From positions 434,001 through 498,000 of the forward strand of contig NZ_SJSY01000073.1 in the NCBI RefSeq assembly GCF_004352915.1: a DNA stretch of 64,000 bases. The letters are read 5' to 3'. The position numbers and the translations under genes are program-made. A model generated the notes under the pieces. The model had not been told where the DNA came from, did not search any database, and was given only the letters and a program-made list of their open reading frames with translations. This stretch comes from Flavobacterium zhairuonense. Its GTDB lineage: Bacteria > Bacteroidota > Bacteroidia > Flavobacteriales > Flavobacteriaceae. Below are positions 60,270 to 64,000 of this stretch, in pieces. Numbering within the stretch: position 1 is the first letter of the stretch; the number at the start of each line of letters is the position of its first letter.

Positions 60270-62468
60270 TTATTCTCCCGGATGATAGGTTTTTTCGGCA
60301 TTTTTTATGACATCTTCTTTGTAGAACAAAACATCTTTGAATTGTCCTTTTTGATACATTTGGGCTTGATCAGTAAAATGTTTTGAGTTTACGTCGCCAC
60401 TATTTCCGCCAGCTAATAATGATTTTGCTTTTATTTTTGGACCAAATTCAACTGCACAAATAAAACTGTTTCCATTATAGCCATAACGTTTTTTAGAATT
60501 GTTTTGATAACTGCTTTTGAAAGAAGGCAAGCTTCCCCAAGAGCCAGGACCATAGCCAATTGGCAAACTTGGTTTATTGTCGTCATATTTTAAATCAATA
60601 TCGCCATTAGTACGTTGAAAACGGTTGATTTCGCCCCAAGCTACTTGCCAAGTTCCAAATTTTGTTTCTAATTCTTTTAATACGGTCTGCAATTGCGGAA
60701 TCATTTGATCAACTGTTGCATTTTTTGCAAAATTCTTCGTGTTTTCGACTTGATCTTTTTCGCCTTCGTCAACATAAGATTTCAAAATAATTGGGTTTAA
60801 TTTATAAGCCCATTCTACGGCTAATGTTGTTGCAACAGAATTTTCTTTGGCATAATAATCCCAATATTTCAGTATTGAAATTGGCTCTTTCAATGCAACA
60901 TATTCTGGTGATTGTACATTTATGTTTTTTTCAAAAACATTCACTAAACTCGGAATCAATATTTCGAAAATTGATAATTTAGAATCATAACCGTCAGCGA
61001 TTACTTTGTCTAAAGTGTATTTGTTGCCTTTGCTGAAAATTCGGACTGCATTAATTCCTCTAAAATTTTCGCCATCCGGCGCCATGTACGGAATATAATC
61101 AGCTTTTTTTGGACTGTTTTCTCCAGCAACCGTGAAAGGAGTGGAGTTGCAATTTTGAAGCCAGCCATTTACTGGATTGTAAATATGAACAGTCTCATTT
61201 ACATCGTGAAGTCCTTTCCATTGCGTTGCAGAAGTTGAGCCATCAACAACTTTTGCCCAGTTTAATTTTTTATCTCGAATCGGAATAAAATTTCCGTGCC
61301 AATATGCAATGTTTCCCTTACTATCTGCATAAACAGTATTGTTTGATGTATTGGCTTTTAAGTCCATTGCCTTTTTGTAATCCTCAAAACTCTTTGATTT
61401 TGTTCGCACCCAACTCTGAATCAAACTTGTCATCGATCTATTATTTGATTTTAAGCTGATCCATTTTCCATCTCTTTTGGCCATAATCGGGCCGTTGTTG
61501 GTAAAATAGGTCTTGAATTTTTTCGGAATCAATTTTCCATTTTCGGTATAATTGATTGTGATTTCTTTTTCGATTACAGGCAAAAGCTTGTTGTCAAATT
61601 CATAAAACAATTTTCCTTTTTTGTCAATGATTTTTTCGGCATACATATCGGCAACGTCCACATTTGATGAGGTATGCATCCAGCCGCAGTTTTCGTTGAA
61701 ACCTTGATAAATAAAGAATTGCCCCCAAGTAACTGCGCCGTAAACATTCAAGCCTTCTTCGCTCGTAATTTGAACTTCTGGTCTGAAATAAAAGGTTGTA
61801 TGCGGGTTTATGTAAAGAATCGCATTCCCGTCAGCGGTTTTTGATGGAGCAAATGCAAATCCGTTTGAGCCGGTTTGCACGTATTTTTCTCTTTCTACAT
61901 AAGCCACTTTATCATTATTTCCAGAATAAAAAGCTTTTAATTCGGCAGTCGAAAGATCTGCAGTGCTAATTGCGCCAATACTTCCGTCCGTCCAAAGCAA
62001 CGGAAACCATGGCTCAAAATGTGTCAATAAAGCAGGTTTTACTTCTGGATGTTTGTATAAATAAAAGTTAATCGCATCTGCATAACTGTTCAAAAGCTTT
62101 TTGAGCCATTCTGGTGCTTTCTTGTAATCGGATTTAGCTTCGTTTACGTCGATTAAGAGTTTGATTTCTAAATCATTATATAAAACTGATTGTCCTTTTA
62201 TTTCAGAAAGGCGTCCAAGTTTTTCAATATAATTCATTTCGATTCTTTTGAAATCGTCTTCACATTGCGCATACAATAATCCAAAAACGGCATCGGCATC
62301 TGTTTTTCCGTAAACATGCGGAATTCCCCAATTATCTCGAATTATAGTAACTTTTTTGGCAAGATTTTCTAATCGGACGATTTCTTTTGCGTTGCTATTT
62401 TGTGCCGAAATTTGAAAAGTCACACAAATGAAAAAGAAGGATTTTATTATTTTAGAATAGAAATGCAT
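60270..62468 (-). CDS. penicillin acylase-type (S45) N-terminal nucleophile hydrolase
   Basis: The protein has 732 residues with a signal peptide (MHFYSKIIKSFFFICVTFQISA). The alpha region contains VTIIRDNWGIPHVYGKTDAD and FGLLYAQCEDDFKRIEMNYI. The likely self-cleavage site and new N-terminal Ser is Ser201 in QTGSNGFAFAPS, matching the G-S-N rule of this family. HTSSNVDVADMYAEKI, YADSKGNIAYWHGNFIP and GGNSGDVNSKHFTDQAQMY follow in the beta chain. Family members cleave amide bonds of beta-lactams, acyl-homoserine lactones or aculeacin; the substrate here is unknown. The cyanophycinase gene ends 2 nt upstream, so they are one operon. Confidence 0.93.
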   Translation of the reverse strand: MHFYSKIIKSFFFICVTFQISAQNSNAKEIVRLENLAKKVTIIRDNWGIPHVYGKTDADAVFGLLYAQCEDDFKRIEMNYIEKLGRLSEIKGQSVLYNDLEIKLLIDVNEAKSDYKKAPEWLKKLLNSYADAINFYLYKHPEVKPALLTHFEPWFPLLWTDGSIGAISTADLSTAELKAFYSGNNDKVAYVEREKYVQTGSNGFAFAPSKTADGNAILYINPHTTFYFRPEVQITSEEGLNVYGAVTWGQFFIYQGFNENCGWMHTSSNVDVADMYAEKIIDKKGKLFYEFDNKLLPVIEKEITINYTENGKLIPKKFKTYFTNNGPIMAKRDGKWISLKSNNRSMTSLIQSWVRTKSKSFEDYKKAMDLKANTSNNTVYADSKGNIAYWHGNFIPIRDKKLNWAKVVDGSTSATQWKGLHDVNETVHIYNPVNGWLQNCNSTPFTVAGENSPKKADYIPYMAPDGENFRGINAVRIFSKGNKYTLDKVIADGYDSKLSIFEILIPSLVNVFEKNINVQSPEYVALKEPISILKYWDYYAKENSVATTLAVEWAYKLNPIILKSYVDEGEKDQVENTKNFAKNATVDQMIPQLQTVLKELETKFGTWQVAWGEINRFQRTNGDIDLKYDDNKPSLPIGYGPGSWGSLPSFKSSYQNNSKKRYGYNGNSFICAVEFGPKIKAKSLLAGGNSGDVNSKHFTDQAQMYQKGQFKDVLFYKEDVIKNAEKTYHPGE

Positions 62469-62470
62469 GA

Positions 62471-63334
62471 TTATTTGATGTTAAATTTTTGACCGGGAGT
62501 ATAAATGCTCATTTGTAAATTCTCGATCGATATAAGATTGTTTTTACTTGATTTTTTAATGCCTTTTGGTTTACGAACCACAATAACTTCGCTTTCTCCA
62601 GCAACTTCAACTTCATTATTTCGAACGATAATTGCAGTGGCTTCATCAATTCCGATTCCGGTTAAATTTGGAAATTCAACTAAAGCAGAAATTAATCTGT
62701 TGTAACGGTTTCTTTTTAAAAAATGCTGATCAATAACGGCAGTTTTCAATAATCCCAAACCTTCAGAAGTTTCCAGATTATCATATCGAATATTGTCAAA
62801 AGTTCCCGAATATTCTTTTTCTAATTTCTGATTTCCAGTAATCATTTTTTCGGACATAACGGCTGCTCCGGCGCTGGTTCCAGAAATTGTGCTTCCGTTT
62901 TCATAAGCTTTTTGAATCGCCGTTTTGATTGGGGTACTATGAACCACAGACATGAAACGGCTTTGATCGCCTCCGCTAATAAAAATCAGTTTTGCTTTTT
63001 GAACAGAATCTGTTAGTTTTTTATTTTGAGCAGTTTCTTTATTGAAATTTAGCATTACAATTGGATTCTGTGTCAATTTTACCATTTGTGTTTTAAAGAA
63101 AATAAAGGAGCTGTCGGGTTCTTCGCTTGACATCGGCAAAACCACGATGTAATCTTTTTTTCCTAATTCGGCTACAGCCAAAACTTGTTTCATCAATGCA
63201 TCAGAACGATCGCCTCCTCCAATGATGAATAATTTTCCTTTTGGATTTTGTGCTTGCATGAAAAAGCTTGTCAATAACAATAACGCCGAAATTGATTTTT
63301 GGAAAGAAAATTTAAAAAGAAATTGGTTTTTCAT
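62471..63334 (-). CDS. secreted cyanophycinase-like S51 peptidase
   Basis: The protein has 287 residues with a signal-like N-terminus (SISALLLLTSFFMQAQ). KGKLFIIGGGDRS and FISGGDQSRFMSVV are typical strands and loops, and the nucleophile is Ser154 in ISGTSAGAAVMSE. Cyanophycinases split multi-L-arginyl-poly-L-aspartate into dipeptides. Exported homologues in organisms without cyanophycin may scavenge it from cyanobacteria or cleave other beta-aspartyl peptides. It lies between the M28 gene (11-nt gap) and the acylase gene (2-nt gap). Confidence 0.92.
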   Translation of the reverse strand: MKNQFLFKFSFQKSISALLLLTSFFMQAQNPKGKLFIIGGGDRSDALMKQVLAVAELGKKDYIVVLPMSSEEPDSSFIFFKTQMVKLTQNPIVMLNFNKETAQNKKLTDSVQKAKLIFISGGDQSRFMSVVHSTPIKTAIQKAYENGSTISGTSAGAAVMSEKMITGNQKLEKEYSGTFDNIRYDNLETSEGLGLLKTAVIDQHFLKRNRYNRLISALVEFPNLTGIGIDEATAIIVRNNEVEVAGESEVIVVRKPKGIKKSSKNNLISIENLQMSIYTPGQKFNIK

Positions 63335-63345
63335 AGTTATTCGGT

Positions 63346-64000
63346 TTAGTTATTCGGATTTTCTAAAAATTTTAAAAGAGAAGAATTGACAATAAATAAA
63401 ACATCATGTATTTTGTCAAAATCTACTTTTGAAGCTTTATCATTTGGCGTATGGTAATCATCGTGAAAACCACTGAAAAACGTCATAATTGGAATTCCTT
63501 TTGCAGTAAATGATGCGTAATCGCTTCCTGAATGTCCGTTTGTTTCCCATAAATCTAAACTAAACGGATTTTGAAGTTTCGAATTGATTTCAGTGGACAT
63601 TTTTCTCAGATTTTCATCTTCTTTTTGAGTTCCGATGCTTAAAATTCGGTGTAATTTATCTTCTGGTGCACTTCTGGAAATCATATCCATATTGATCGCC
63701 AACAGTATTTTTTGTTTGCTGAAATCAAAATTCTGAACAAAATATTCACTTCCCAAAAGCCCCATTTCCTCGGCAGTCCATGAAGCAAAAAGTAAATTAT
63801 AATTAGGTTTTGTTTTAGATTCCGACCATTTTTTTGCCAAAGCCAGCATTCCTGAAGTTCCCGAAGCGTTGTCATCGGCACCGTTGTAAATCGAATCATT
63901 TTTAACGCCTAAATGATCGTAATGTGCGCCAACGATAATAGTTTTTGTGGTGTCTTTTCCAGAAAGCATGCCTAAAACATTTGCAACTGGAAAAGTTTTA
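63346..64000 (-). CDS. M28 family zinc aminopeptidase, N-terminus outside the window
   Basis: The frame is open through base 64000, reading KTFPVANVLGMLSGKDTTKT, so the M at 63969 is internal and not the start. About 218 residues are visible. Metal-binding segments are VGAHYDHLG, GADDNASGT, TAEEMGLLGSEY, INMDMISR and GHSGSDYASFTAKGIP. The order matches the M28 gene at 57331 but the sequence differs clearly, so the two are old paralogues. It heads the visible part of an operon with cyanophycinase and the acylase. Confidence 0.9.
   Translation of the reverse strand, partial: KTFPVANVLGMLSGKDTTKTIIVGAHYDHLGVKNDSIYNGADDNASGTSGMLALAKKWSESKTKPNYNLLFASWTAEEMGLLGSEYFVQNFDFSKQKILLAINMDMISRSAPEDKLHRILSIGTQKEDENLRKMSTEINSKLQNPFSLDLWETNGHSGSDYASFTAKGIPIMTFFSGFHDDYHTPNDKASKVDFDKIHDVLFIVNSSLLKFLENPNN

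Overview
The window reads as chromosomal DNA of a Flavobacterium-like member of the Bacteroidota. The base composition is AT-rich. Promoters follow the TTG / TAnnTTTG pattern, Shine-Dalgarno sequences are scarce, and the proteins are family-typical: a carboxypeptidase-regulatory-like TonB-dependent receptor, a type IX secretion (Por) sorting tail, DUF4293 divergent from rho, DUF3667, and bacillithiol and menaquinone genes. No prophage, IS element, CRISPR array, rRNA or conjugative element was seen. Species is not assigned.

Layout. 1-9.3 kb (minus strand): a receptor cut by the left edge, the single-chain purine enzyme PurL, a secreted endonuclease I with FN3, lamin-tail and sorting domains, and a beta-helix lipoprotein. 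9.5-12.1 kb (plus): a menaquinone pair (hotdog thioesterase, isochorismate synthase), bshB1 and tRNA-His. 12.4-22.7 kb (minus): a zinc metallopeptidase, a large hybrid histidine kinase, a membrane protein, aldehyde dehydrogenase, a pseudouridine synthase, panB and L-serine dehydratase. 22.9-25.5 kb (plus): a Kef-type antiporter and a VOC protein. 25.5-37 kb (minus): a long run of small accessory genes (2H phosphoesterase, TlpA-like thioredoxin, DUF1801, SRPBCC, LOG, GNATs, lactonase, MBL hydrolase, serine hydrolase), ending in a frameshifted membrane-protein gene and a flavodoxin-fold oxidoreductase. 37-39.6 kb (plus): a secreted M14 carboxypeptidase. 39.6-50 kb (minus): a structured RNA-like element, small lipoproteins and membrane proteins, lpd, a NUMOD4-like protein, an ABC exporter and truA. 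50.4-57.2 kb: an SPFH/flotillin-like protein with four N-terminal repeats, a phosphoesterase, a two-component pair, DUF4293 and rho. 57.3-64 kb (minus): peptidases, dienelactone hydrolase, a penicillin-acylase-like enzyme and a cyanophycinase.

The most striking layer is between the genes. Many spacers carry short arrays of degenerate 7- or 8-nt units (CTTAGNNN, CAAAGNNN, GTTANNN, GCTNTAN and similar). These often face each other as inverted pairs and often touch a stop or start codon; in at least four genes the stop codon lies inside an array unit. A second class is longer palindromic elements resembling REP or miniature mobile elements, one of which appears inserted into another. These non-coding arrays and the vault-like architecture of the SPFH protein are the best candidates for undescribed biology here. 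All functions are read from sequence by eye, without database searches.
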